Of a stretch of DNA of 10,416 bases, positions 1 to 6,787 are shown in pieces (positions within the stretch are counted from its first letter, which is position 1; each line of letters opens with the position of its first letter). This DNA is from Pseudomonadota bacterium. Lineage in GTDB: Bacteria; Pseudomonadota; Alphaproteobacteria; Reyranellales; Reyranellaceae. The DNA is taken from NCBI GenBank assembly GCA_023436825.1, contig JAEZHS010000505.1, positions 1-10,416 of the forward strand, in the 5' to 3' direction. The notes under the pieces were generated by a model. That model worked only from the letters and a program-made list of their open reading frames with translations, had not been told where the DNA came from and searched no databases. Both the position numbers and the translations under genes were made by a program.

Positions 1-617
1 TAGAGCGTGATGGGTTGAAGTTTGGCATATCCTGCCTGAGCGAAGTAGTTGGAGCATTCGGCAGGGGATGTGAGGGGCAAGATTTCGGCGACGGCGTCAA
101 GGACGGCCTCGGCCGTGCGCTTGGCGGCCTTTCGCAGCCAGTGCTTGAGCTTGGCGAAGAACTTTTCGATGGGATTAAGATCTGGGGAGTACTTGGGCAG
201 GAAGAAGAGCTTGGCGCCCGCAGCGCGGATGGCGTTGCGAACAGCCTTGCTCTTGTGAGAGCCAAGATTGTCGAAGATGACGATGTCGCCCGGCTTGAGC
301 GTGGGCACGAGGACCTCCTGGACGTACTGAAGGAAGCTCTGCCCGTCGATGGGGCCATCGATGAGCCACGGTGCGGTGAGCCGATCGTGGCGCAGAGCGG
401 CCAGGAAGGTCATGGTCTTCCAGTGGCCGTGTGGCGCCGTACCTGGCAACCGTTGTCCGCACGGTGCCCATCCTCGTAGTGGCGCCATGTTGGTCTTGGT
501 CCAGGTCTCGTCGATGAAGACCAGGCGCGCCGGGTCAATGCGGTTCTGATGGGCCATCCACTGCAGGCGGCGGCGCGCTACATCCGGCCGGTCGCGCTCA
601 CTGGCGACCAGTGTCTT
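1..617 (-). CDS. IS630 transposase, second frame (DDE catalytic part), 3' end at window edge
   Basis: This is the catalytic domain of the transposase, reading in the -1 frame relative to the first frame. All three acidic residues of the DDE triad are visible in their family contexts: VFIDETWTKTN, then IVIFDNLGSHKS, then SPDLNPIEKFF. The frame is open from the A run to the left edge of the window, giving about 205 residues. Joined to the first 115 residues this makes a product of about 320 residues, typical for the family. The first ATG in this frame is at 557 inside the conserved region, so independent initiation would lose the segment KKTLVASERD. The last complete codon is CTC at 5-3; the next begins with the terminal TA, so the stop depends on a base outside the window. 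Confidence 0.88.
3..16 (+). repeat. IS630 left terminal inverted repeat
   Basis: Sequence GAGCGTGATGGGTT. It matches the reverse complement of 1041-1054 (GAGCGGGATGGGTT) at 13 of 14 positions; the mismatch is the sixth base. Similarity stops at base 17. It is preceded by TA at 1-2, the expected target duplication. This end is downstream of the transposase, and the last transposase codons lie inside the repeat. Confidence 0.93.
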
Positions 618-961
618 TTTTTGTAACTGAGCTTCTCGCCGTGAACGAAGTCCCAGACCGTATGGTAGTCGACCTGCAAGCCACGCTCGGCCAACTCGTC
701 GACCAGGCCGCGCAGCGTGAAGTCTTGCCCCCGGCAACGTTCGAGCAGCCAGTCGCGATACTCGCCAACGATCTTCTTCGGCCGGCAGCCTCCCATCGGC
801 TTGGCCGCCACACTGCCCGTCTCACGGAACCGGCGTACCCAGCCGATCGCCGTCTTGATGCCTATCCCAAAACGCTCGGCCGCCTGCCGCCGCGACAGGC
901 CTTCCTGCTCAACTGCCTGTACCACCCGCTCTCGAAGGTCCATCGAATACGGTCGAGCCAT
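578..961 (-). CDS. IS630 transposase, first frame (DNA-binding part)
   Basis: This 127-residue frame encodes the N-terminal DNA-binding part of the transposase, which recognises the terminal repeats. A helix-turn-helix is visible around residues 18-45 (SRRQAAERFGIGIKTAIGWV), followed by a linker with the GGCRPKK motif and a second winged-helix-like region (TLRGLVDELAERGL). The ATG at 961 follows an AGGAGG site at 971-976 with 9 bases of spacing. The meaningful protein ends at the A run near residue 115 (LSYKK). The 12 residues after it, before the TAG at 578-580, are not family-like, so this frame probably serves as the front half of a frameshifted product. The second half lies in the -1 frame. 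Confidence 0.9.
   Translation of the reverse strand: MARPYSMDLRERVVQAVEQEGLSRRQAAERFGIGIKTAIGWVRRFRETGSVAAKPMGGCRPKKIVGEYRDWLLERCRGQDFTLRGLVDELAERGLQVDYHTVWDFVHGEKLSYKKRHWSPVSATGRM
616..622 (-). other. Probable -1 frameshift site (run of seven A) in the transposase
   Basis: On the minus strand the frames join at TAC-AAA-AAA-AGA. In the first frame this reads Y-K-K-R. Slipping back one base at the second AAA gives Y-K-K-K-T-L-V-A-S-E, which is the unbroken consensus of single-frame IS630 transposases. Two-frame transposases joined by slippage on A runs are established in this family. It could be ribosomal slippage, transcriptional slippage adding an A, or a loss-of-one-A mutation inactivating the gene; sequence alone does not decide. 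Confidence 0.7.
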
Positions 962-970
962 TCACGCTGG

Positions 971-976
971 CCTCCT
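971..976 (-). promoter_or_regulatory. Ribosome binding site of the transposase
   Basis: AGGAGG on the minus strand, 9 bases before the ATG at 961. It lies inside the element, so the transposase carries its own translation signal. Confidence 0.75.
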
Positions 977-1025
977 GCGCCCAGCCAGCATCTTGAATCA
1001 CTTCTCGACCCTCTTGGGAATCCCC

Positions 1026-1038
1026 TTCCGATTCGGAA
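1026..1038. repeat. Subterminal palindrome in the IS right end
   Basis: TTCCGATTCGGAA is a perfect palindrome with six-base arms around one central base. It lies two bases inside the right terminal repeat and upstream of the transposase start. It has no counterpart at the left end. It might be a binding site for the transposase or another protein, or be chance; the function is not known. Confidence 0.45.
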
Positions 1039-1040
1039 TA

Positions 1041-1054
1041 AACCCATCCCGCTC
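1041..1054 (-). repeat. IS630 right terminal inverted repeat
   Basis: Read on the minus strand this is GAGCGGGATGGGTT, matching the left end at 13 of 14 positions. It is followed on the plus strand by TA at 1055-1056. Because the element begins with G, insertion at a TA in codon positions 1-2 always produces a TAG stop on that side, as seen at the end of the neighbouring stress gene. Confidence 0.93.
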
Positions 1055-1869
1055 TAGTGCGCCACCAGCAGCGGCACGGTCATGCTGGCGAGCAAGGTGC
1101 GGCTGGCGCCGCCCCACACCCACTCGCGCATGCGCGAATGGCCGTAGAGGCCCATGACGATGAGATCGACGTCCTGATCGGCCGCGCGTGACAGGATGAT
1201 CTCGCCGATATCCGAATCGCCGGCGGTGTCGCGTTTGACGGTCGCCTTCACACCGTGGCGGGCAAGCCAGGCGGTGACGTGTTCGCCGCCGTCCTCGGAA
1301 TCGACGAGCAGGATGATCGCTTGCTCCGCCCGTTTCAGGATCGGCAGCGCACCGGTCGCCGCCCGCGCCGCCTCACGGCTGCCGTTCCAGCACAGCATCA
1401 CGGTCCGTCCGGGCGGCTTGGCGGCGCCGATATGAGGCACGATCAGCGTCGGCCGCTCGCCCGACATGCCGATCGTCTCGGCGAGGTCGGCCGGCGTCGT
1501 CGTCGACGACGCATCAGGCTCGGCCTGCCCGACGATCACCAGATCGGCGTAGCGGGCGTACGCCGCCACGACCTCCTCGGCCAACCCGTCGGCCACGCGC
1601 CATTCGCCTGCAGGGTTCGCGGCCCCAATGGCATCGCGGAAGGCCGCGGCGGCGAGGGCCTCGTCGGCCTTCGTAGCGTTCTCATAGGTTCTATAGAGGC
1701 TGTCCATTGCCGGGCCGGCATCGGTGAAGGCCGGCGCCTGGAACGGCCGGCGGACGTAGAGGGCGACGACATGCGCCTCGAAGCGAGCCGCGAGATCCGC
1801 CGAAAGCTTCAGCCGCTTCGACGCGCTCGGACCGGTGTCGACATGAACCAGGATCGTCTTGTAACCCAA
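1054..1869 (-). CDS. Tandem-domain universal stress protein (UspA family)
   Basis: A 271-residue cytoplasmic protein with two universal stress domains in one chain. Family members help cells survive starvation, oxidative and membrane stress, and some bind ATP. The first domain begins MGYKTILVHVDTG and runs to about residue 145. The second begins at RTVMLCWNGS (about 155) and ends MTVPLLVAH. The second carries the nucleotide-binding pattern G-x2-G-x9-G (G240, G243, G253) with GGAS where G-S/T is usual. The first has no clear copy, so only the second half probably binds ATP. I chose the TTG at 1869 because GGAGGG stands five bases before it and the family start motif follows at once; the upstream ATG at 2034 would add a 55-residue basic tail overlapping the channel gene. 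It is the last gene of the operon, 88 bases after the channel gene. Its TAG stop is formed by the target TA plus the first base of the IS630 element. Confidence 0.9.
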   Translation of the reverse strand: MGYKTILVHVDTGPSASKRLKLSADLAARFEAHVVALYVRRPFQAPAFTDAGPAMDSLYRTYENATKADEALAAAAFRDAIGAANPAGEWRVADGLAEEVVAAYARYADLVIVGQAEPDASSTTTPADLAETIGMSGERPTLIVPHIGAAKPPGRTVMLCWNGSREAARAATGALPILKRAEQAIILLVDSEDGGEHVTAWLARHGVKATVKRDTAGDSDIGEIILSRAADQDVDLIVMGLYGHSRMREWVWGGASRTLLASMTVPLLVAH

Positions 1870-1874
1870 GCGCG

Positions 1875-1880
1875 CCCTCC
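1875..1880 (-). promoter_or_regulatory. Ribosome binding site that fixes the TTG start of the stress gene
   Basis: GGAGGG on the minus strand, separated by five bases from the TTG at 1869. No ATG in this frame lies closer than 2034, so this site is the main argument for a TTG start. Confidence 0.75.
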
Positions 1881-1957
1881 GCAGTGTGCCCGACGACAAC
1901 GATCGAGAGCGGCCGAAGGATGCGAAACGCGAGCGGTTCCACCAATTCGGAAACGCC

Positions 1958-3478
1958 CTAGCCGTGCGGCACTTCGAAGAGTTGCCGAATGCGGCCGACC
2001 AGCTGGGAGAACGACGGCGTTGCGCCCCGCGCACTGTCGCCGCCGGCCACGACCGCGGCCATGTGGGTGCGGCGCGACAGCGTCAGGCTGATCTCGTCGG
2101 CAATACTCGGCCTGTCATGCATCAGCTTGGCAAGGGCCGCCTGGGCGACCTCATAGACGACCACGAATGTCAGGGCGCGCGCCGTCCCGGGTTCACCGCT
2201 TCCCGTGAACAGGCCCGCTTCGCCGAAATAGTCGCCCGGCGCCAGGCGGCTCAATTCGACATCGCTGTCGCCTGCGTGGCGGGATACCTCGATGACTCCT
2301 GTCCGGACGATCACCAGGCAATTGAGCTTCGCCCCTTGTTCAACGAGGACGTCGCCCTTGCGATAGGTCTTGCGCGTCATGGTGTCGGCCAAGGTCGACT
2401 TTTCATCGTCCGTCAGGGACATGAACACCGGGACGGCCTCCACCAGCCGCAGGGCCGTGCCCTTGGGAGGCGCGGCCGGCACCTGGGCGGGCGCAGCGGC
2501 GAGCACGGCGGCCGGCAAGTCCCGCGGCTGCGCCAGCGCCAGGCCGGCGGCCCGCGTATGGCGATAGATGAGGTCATAGACCTCGTGCCTGGCCGTCGCC
2601 GCCTTCTCGAAGTCGCGGACGCGGAACGACAGCTCCATCTCGACCGCCTGGCCGTCGAGCGACTTGATCTCAACCGACGGCGCCGGACTCTCCATGATGG
2701 AGGTGCTGTTGAGCAGCACGGTGCGCATGAGATCGGAGATCGCCGACGGCGCCGTGGTCGGCGCCACGCGGACGCGCAGCTTCACGCCATGGCTGCGATT
2801 GGGGCTGCTGAGATTGGTGAGCTGGGCCTTCGCCAGGCCGCTGTTGGGCAGCACCACCAGATCGTTCGAGGCGTTGAGAAGGTGCGTCGCCCGCCAGTTG
2901 GTCTCCACGACGCGGCCTTCGAGGCCATCGCTCAGCACGATCCAGTCGCCGACCTCATAGGCCTTGCTGAGGTTGAGCGCGATTCCCGAGAAGACGTCGG
3001 CCAACGTGCTCTGCAGGGCGAGGCCGAGAATGATGGCGAACACGCCCGACGTGGCGATCAGCGTGCCGACCGGCGCGCTGAACACATAGGCCACCACCGA
3101 GAGGGCGGCGCTGAGATAAATGAGGCCGACGACCAAGTCCTGGATCAGCCGGCCCTCGCGAGGACGCCGCTCGAAGATCAGGAACACGCGCGTGAAGCCG
3201 GTCAGCACCCAGGCGGCGTTGATCCACCAGATGATCTTGGCCGTGGCGACGAACACGCGCTCGAAAGCAGGCGTCGTGTCGGGCGCGATCTCGTAGGGAA
3301 CGATGTCGTGGTGGTAGAGCAGCGCCGTCAGGGCGAGGAAGAAGGCGAGCTGGAAGACGAGCCGCTGCGCCGGATAGCGGCGCAGCAGCACACGGGTGAT
3401 GAGCGCGCCCAACACGGCAAGGACTCCGGTCTGCACGAAGAGGTCGGCGACCAGCTCCCTGAATGTAAGGCCCTCCAT
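1958..3478 (-). CDS. MscS-type channel with C-terminal cyclic-nucleotide-binding domain
   Basis: A 506-residue inner-membrane protein. About five hydrophobic segments lie at residues 10-32, 39-55, 75-102, 112-134 and 137-172. The last is the pore helix and shows the MscS signature GLALQSTLADVFSGIAL followed by VGDWIVL, then the beta domain with VVLPNSGLAKAQLTN. After an alanine/proline linker (about 320-342) comes a cyclic-nucleotide-binding domain (about 350-470) with a phosphate-binding cassette FGEAGLF (418-424) and the conserved arginine R435 in GTARAL. This arrangement matches the known bacterial cyclic-nucleotide-gated (bCNG) subgroup of MscS proteins, some of which open with cAMP and respond poorly to tension. 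The ATG at 3478 overlaps the TGA of the preceding fusion-protein gene (TGATG) and has GGGAGG six bases upstream. An in-frame ATG at 3499 lies inside that gene without such support. Ligand specificity and ion selectivity cannot be read from the sequence. Confidence 0.92.
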   Translation of the reverse strand: MEGLTFRELVADLFVQTGVLAVLGALITRVLLRRYPAQRLVFQLAFFLALTALLYHHDIVPYEIAPDTTPAFERVFVATAKIIWWINAAWVLTGFTRVFLIFERRPREGRLIQDLVVGLIYLSAALSVVAYVFSAPVGTLIATSGVFAIILGLALQSTLADVFSGIALNLSKAYEVGDWIVLSDGLEGRVVETNWRATHLLNASNDLVVLPNSGLAKAQLTNLSSPNRSHGVKLRVRVAPTTAPSAISDLMRTVLLNSTSIMESPAPSVEIKSLDGQAVEMELSFRVRDFEKAATARHEVYDLIYRHTRAAGLALAQPRDLPAAVLAAAPAQVPAAPPKGTALRLVEAVPVFMSLTDDEKSTLADTMTRKTYRKGDVLVEQGAKLNCLVIVRTGVIEVSRHAGDSDVELSRLAPGDYFGEAGLFTGSGEPGTARALTFVVVYEVAQAALAKLMHDRPSIADEISLTLSRRTHMAAVVAGGDSARGATPSFSQLVGRIRQLFEVPHG

Positions 3479-4467
3479 CACGTTCCTCCCGGCAGCCACA
3501 CGGTCATGCCCGGTTGAAGGCCATCATCCTCCTTGGCATCGATGGGATCGAGCCTCATTCGGAAGCTGTTGAGATCGTGATCACCGACGGCCCGTGCCGC
3601 CCGCCAGGTGGCGAACTCGCCGAGCGGACGCAGCTCGGTGACCCGTGCGGCGAGCGGTTTGCCGCCGTCAGTGGTCAAGGTCACATCGCTGCCGATTCTC
3701 AGCCGGCCCAGGGTGTCCTCGCGCAGGGTGAAGGCAAACCAGCGCTCCTTGCCGACATAGAGGGTCAGCACCGGCTTGCCGATCGGCAGGATCTCTCCCG
3801 GTTCGGCGACCAGGACGCCCACCGTGCCGTCGACCGGCGCCACGAGCCGGGTCTTGGCCAATCTCGCCGCCAGGTCGGCGACGGTCGCCTCGGCGAGCGC
3901 CACCCTGGCATCGGCCAAGGCACGCTCCTCGGCCGTCGGCCCGGCCTTCGCTGCCGCAAGCTGGGCGCTCTTCAGCGCAAGATCGGCCCGCGCCTTGGCG
4001 AGCGAGGCGTTGCTTGCATCGAGATTCTGCCGGCTGGCGAAGTCGCGCACCGCCAGCGCCGCGGTGCGCGCCTGTTCCTGTTCGGCCAGCAGGAGGTTGG
4101 CCTGGGCGGTATCGACAGCCTCGACAAGGATCGCGACCTCCTCGGCACGCAGGCCGACATAGATGCGGTCGCGCTCCGCCTTGGCGCTCCTGACGGCCGC
4201 CTCGGCCTCCCCCAGGGAGGCGGCCAGCTCAGGATTGCTGAGCACGGCCAGCAGGTCGCCCTTGCGCACCGACTGGCCAGCCTGCACCTCGATCGACGCG
4301 AGCCGCCCGGTGACCTCCGGCGCAATGCGGATCTCGGTCTGCCGTACCATGCCGGCGACAGGCGGCGGCGCATGGTGCCGCGGCATCCAGAGAAAAGCGG
4401 CCGCGGCGACACCCAGGGCAACGACGACCAGGCCTATGATCAGCCGGCGCCTAAGCTGCGCGTTCAT
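3478..4467 (-). CDS. HlyD-family membrane fusion protein 1 (periplasmic adaptor)
   Basis: A 329-residue adaptor that would link an inner-membrane exporter to an outer-membrane channel across the periplasm. It has an N-terminal membrane anchor (residues 9-27) after a basic start, then the first lipoyl half with IAPEVTGRLASIEVQAGQSVRKGD split across 48-71, a long alanine-rich coiled-coil hairpin (about 80-205), and the second lipoyl half VAPVDGTVG (209-217). A beta-barrel region closes the chain. No lipobox cysteine is seen, so it is anchored by the helix. It is a paralogue of the first gene of the operon: both share RDFAS, TAEER and a C-terminal W-R-A-x-R-A-x-G-D-x-D-L motif (288-299 here). 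The ATG at 4467 overlaps the permease gene by 17 bases and has GGGAGGG at 4471-4477. The substrate is unknown. Confidence 0.92.
   Translation of the reverse strand: MNAQLRRRLIIGLVVVALGVAAAAFLWMPRHHAPPPVAGMVRQTEIRIAPEVTGRLASIEVQAGQSVRKGDLLAVLSNPELAASLGEAEAAVRSAKAERDRIYVGLRAEEVAILVEAVDTAQANLLLAEQEQARTAALAVRDFASRQNLDASNASLAKARADLALKSAQLAAAKAGPTAEERALADARVALAEATVADLAARLAKTRLVAPVDGTVGVLVAEPGEILPIGKPVLTLYVGKERWFAFTLREDTLGRLRIGSDVTLTTDGGKPLAARVTELRPLGEFATWRAARAVGDHDLNSFRMRLDPIDAKEDDGLQPGMTVWLPGGT
3485..3490 (-). promoter_or_regulatory. Ribosome binding site of the channel gene
   Basis: GGGAGG on the minus strand, six bases before the ATG at 3478 and inside the end of the preceding gene. It favours this start over the in-frame ATG at 3499. 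Confidence 0.8.
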
Positions 4468-6787
4468 CGGCCCTCCCGCGCATCAGCCAGGGGCTGGTCG
4501 CCGCGGCGGCGAGCCCGCCATACAGCACCGTAAGCCCCCACAGCCTCGCCCAGTCGTCGAAGACGTCGGCGATCCTTGCATCCATCTGGTTGATGCGGAT
4601 CAGCCCGTCGATCGCCGAGGTGCTGGGAAAAATGAAGCTCACCGCGCGCAGCGCCGGCGGGATTGCTTCGACCGGCCAGGCGACTCCCACCAGAAAGAAC
4701 AGCGGCAGGCTGACCGCGATGAACAGCAGCACGGCGGTCTCGCGCCGCGTGAACCACGAGCTGACGAACTGCCCGAGGAAGCTCACCGAGCGGATGAACG
4801 GCAGCAGGAACGCCAGCAGGTCGCCGAGCCTGGCGGTCGCCGAGAAGCCGTAGACGCGCGGCAGCACGACCAGGAACAGGGTCGCGCCCGGCAGGACCAG
4901 CAACAGATGCGCCAGGCCCTGACCCAGCACCGCCGCGGGCCCGCCGCGGCGCCAGCGTGCGCCCGGCCCGCTCTGCTCGAAGGCGACGCCGCTCAGGGTC
5001 GCGGCCCCCATCAGCAGGGTCTGCTGCAGGATCAGCATGAAGGCCGCCGGCACGATGTAGCTGGCATAGCCGCCGGTGGGATTGAACAGCGGCTGGTTGA
5101 TCACCTCGATGGGTGAGCTGCGCGCCAGGGCCGCGCGATAGAGGCTGCCGTCGGGCCGTGAATCGCGCGATTGCAGATCGGCGTTCACCGCTGCGTTCGC
5201 CTCGAGGATGCCCTGCAGGGTGCGGTTGTAGAGCAGGAAGTAGACCGAATCGACGTAAGCCGGCAGCCGCGCCCGGCGACCCGCCAAGACCTCGCGCTCC
5301 GTCCCTTCGGGAATGTCGAGAATGGCGAATACCTCGCGCCGCTGCAGCGCTGCCTGCGCGTCGGCAAGCGTATTGAAACGCGCGGCGACCCGGATCGCCT
5401 CATGGGCGTTCAGGCTCTGCACCAGCCGGCGGCTGATCTCCGTGGAATCCTCGTCGACGACGGCGATCGGGATGGCACGCACGAGTTGGCCGAGATAGGG
5501 CTGCGGATAGAACACGCCGTAGATGATCGGCGCGAGGACCAGCAGGCCGAAGGCGCCGCGGTCGCGCAAGGCGCGTCCGTACTCGGCCGCGAAGGCCTGC
5601 ACGATGCCGCGATTGGGACTGTCGGGAGCGGCTTGCTCTTCCTGCGGCAGCGGCTTTCCGGCGATGGATCGCAGGCGCAGGGCGGCGAGGCTCAGGAAGA
5701 CCACGGCCAGCCCGGCCAGGATGGCCAGCGGCTCTATCGAATCGCGCGCCGGTGTGCCGCGCGCGGCTTGGTCGGACAGGACCTGCATGTACCAGCGCAT
5801 CGGCAGCAGGCTGCCCCAGAAGCGCGCGAAGTCGCCCATCGCCAGCACGGGGAAGCCAACGCCGGCGAACCCAAAGGCCGGCGAGCAGAAGATGCCGGTG
5901 AGCGACAGGCCGAAGGCGAGATTGCGCACCAGAAGCTGAAACAGCGCGCCGACACAGAGATAGGCCGCGATGAACAGGCAGCCGGCGAGGCCGGCGACGA
6001 CCGGATCGCCGCGGAACGGGATCATGAAGCCGTCGTGGATGGTGAACGCGGCAATCACCAGCAGCAGAACGAAGATGCCGAAGTAGGGCATGAGCTTGCC
6101 GATCAGCGCCGTCAGCGCATCGCCGTCCGCCGCGGCCAGCCATTCCCTCATGTTGCGTCGGCTGAACTCCGAGCCGACCGCATAGCCCGCCGCGATGGCG
6201 ATCACGACATGCAGGACCATCGGCAGGATGGCGCGCAGCAGGAACTGCGCGTAGTTCATCGCCGGATTGGTGAGCACATACTGCTCGACCACCAGGGGGC
6301 CCAGCGCATAGCCGCCACGCTGCGGTGCTCTCGGCAGCTCGGCGATGGCGGCCGTCAGGGCCGCCGACAGCGCGCCCGAGGCGATGTTGCCCGGCGTGAA
6401 ATACTGCTTGTTGTGGAAGATCACGATCTGCGGCCGCTTGCCGGCCTGGACGTCGCGCTCGAGGTTGCGCGGAATATAGACGGCGGCGATGGCCTCACCG
6501 GACCGAACCGCCTGCATGGCGCCGTTGAGGTCGGTCGATCGCCGGGTCACCGCCACCCCGGGGGCGGCGTTCACCGCCTGGACGAAGATCGACGAGGTCT
6601 CGGTGCGGTCGGCATCGACGACGTCGACCCTGAGGTCGCGCACCACGGCGCTGCTGAAGGTGAAGGACAGCACGGCGAAGGCGAGCAGCGGCACCCCGAC
6701 CACCAGGAACAGGGCGACGCGGTCCTGCCAGATCCATCGGACCTCGCGCCAGGCGACCGCGACAAGGCCGGTTTGCGGATATGCCAT
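4451..6787 (-). CDS. Fused double ABC-2 type permease
   Basis: A 778-residue inner-membrane protein made of two ABC-2 permease domains joined by a hydrophilic linker (about 373-393). Each half has one N-terminal membrane helix (24-46; 412-428), a large periplasmic domain, and then five hydrophobic segments (about 180-371; 578-768). The halves are visibly related: VDVVDADRTE near 54-63 matches IAVVDEDSTE near 441-450, and each helix block is preceded by an NP motif (174; 569). In YbhFSRG-type drug exporters two separate permeases do this job with an ABC ATPase; here one chain supplies both. No Walker A or ABC signature is present in this protein or in its operon partners, so the energy source is not seen. 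The ATG at 6787 overlaps the TGA of the upstream fusion-protein gene (TGATG), with a modest GGAAG site 8 bases before. The gene sits between two adaptor genes, which strongly suggests one export complex. The substrate is unknown. Confidence 0.92.
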   Translation of the reverse strand: MAYPQTGLVAVAWREVRWIWQDRVALFLVVGVPLLAFAVLSFTFSSAVVRDLRVDVVDADRTETSSIFVQAVNAAPGVAVTRRSTDLNGAMQAVRSGEAIAAVYIPRNLERDVQAGKRPQIVIFHNKQYFTPGNIASGALSAALTAAIAELPRAPQRGGYALGPLVVEQYVLTNPAMNYAQFLLRAILPMVLHVVIAIAAGYAVGSEFSRRNMREWLAAADGDALTALIGKLMPYFGIFVLLLVIAAFTIHDGFMIPFRGDPVVAGLAGCLFIAAYLCVGALFQLLVRNLAFGLSLTGIFCSPAFGFAGVGFPVLAMGDFARFWGSLLPMRWYMQVLSDQAARGTPARDSIEPLAILAGLAVVFLSLAALRLRSIAGKPLPQEEQAAPDSPNRGIVQAFAAEYGRALRDRGAFGLLVLAPIIYGVFYPQPYLGQLVRAIPIAVVDEDSTEISRRLVQSLNAHEAIRVAARFNTLADAQAALQRREVFAILDIPEGTEREVLAGRRARLPAYVDSVYFLLYNRTLQGILEANAAVNADLQSRDSRPDGSLYRAALARSSPIEVINQPLFNPTGGYASYIVPAAFMLILQQTLLMGAATLSGVAFEQSGPGARWRRGGPAAVLGQGLAHLLLVLPGATLFLVVLPRVYGFSATARLGDLLAFLLPFIRSVSFLGQFVSSWFTRRETAVLLFIAVSLPLFFLVGVAWPVEAIPPALRAVSFIFPSTSAIDGLIRINQMDARIADVFDDWARLWGLTVLYGGLAAAATSPWLMRGRADERAA
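4471..4477 (-). promoter_or_regulatory. Ribosome binding site of membrane fusion protein 1
   Basis: GGGAGGG on the minus strand, three bases before the ATG at 4467 (four bases counted from the GGAGG core). It lies within the last codons of the permease gene, which implies coupled translation. Confidence 0.7.

Larger units (their letters stand above)
1..1056 (-). mobile_element. IS630-family insertion sequence, complete
   Basis: A complete element of the IS630/Tc1/mariner superfamily, which moves by a DDE transposase and duplicates a TA dinucleotide on insertion. The ends are seen directly: TA at 1-2, then a 14-base terminal repeat (3-16), and at the other side its inverted copy (1041-1054) followed by TA (1055-1056). 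The repeats differ at one base. Excluding the TA copies the element is 1052 bp, a usual length for the family. Its only gene is the transposase on the minus strand, in two overlapping frames. The right end lies exactly in the stop codon of the universal stress gene. The sequence beyond the left end is outside the window, so the duplication of the target is inferred from the TA at both ends, not compared with an empty site. Confidence 0.95.

Noticed and set aside
1870..1945. Short hydrophobic reading (GTG at 1945, with LSIVVVGHT) between the channel and stress genes, possibly a relic of another gene
   Set aside because: It is only about 25 residues before it becomes a shadow of the stress gene, and it has no ribosome binding site or family match that I can name.
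1870..2034. N-terminal extension of the stress protein to an ATG at 2034
   Set aside because: The added segment is basic and non-homologous in appearance and overlaps the channel gene. A strong ribosome binding site and the family start motif support the TTG at 1869.
1886..3517. A 543-codon open frame on the plus strand opposite the channel gene
   Set aside because: The opposite strand encodes an MscS/cyclic-nucleotide domain protein with full motifs and a ribosome binding site; this frame is low-complexity and unlike any protein.
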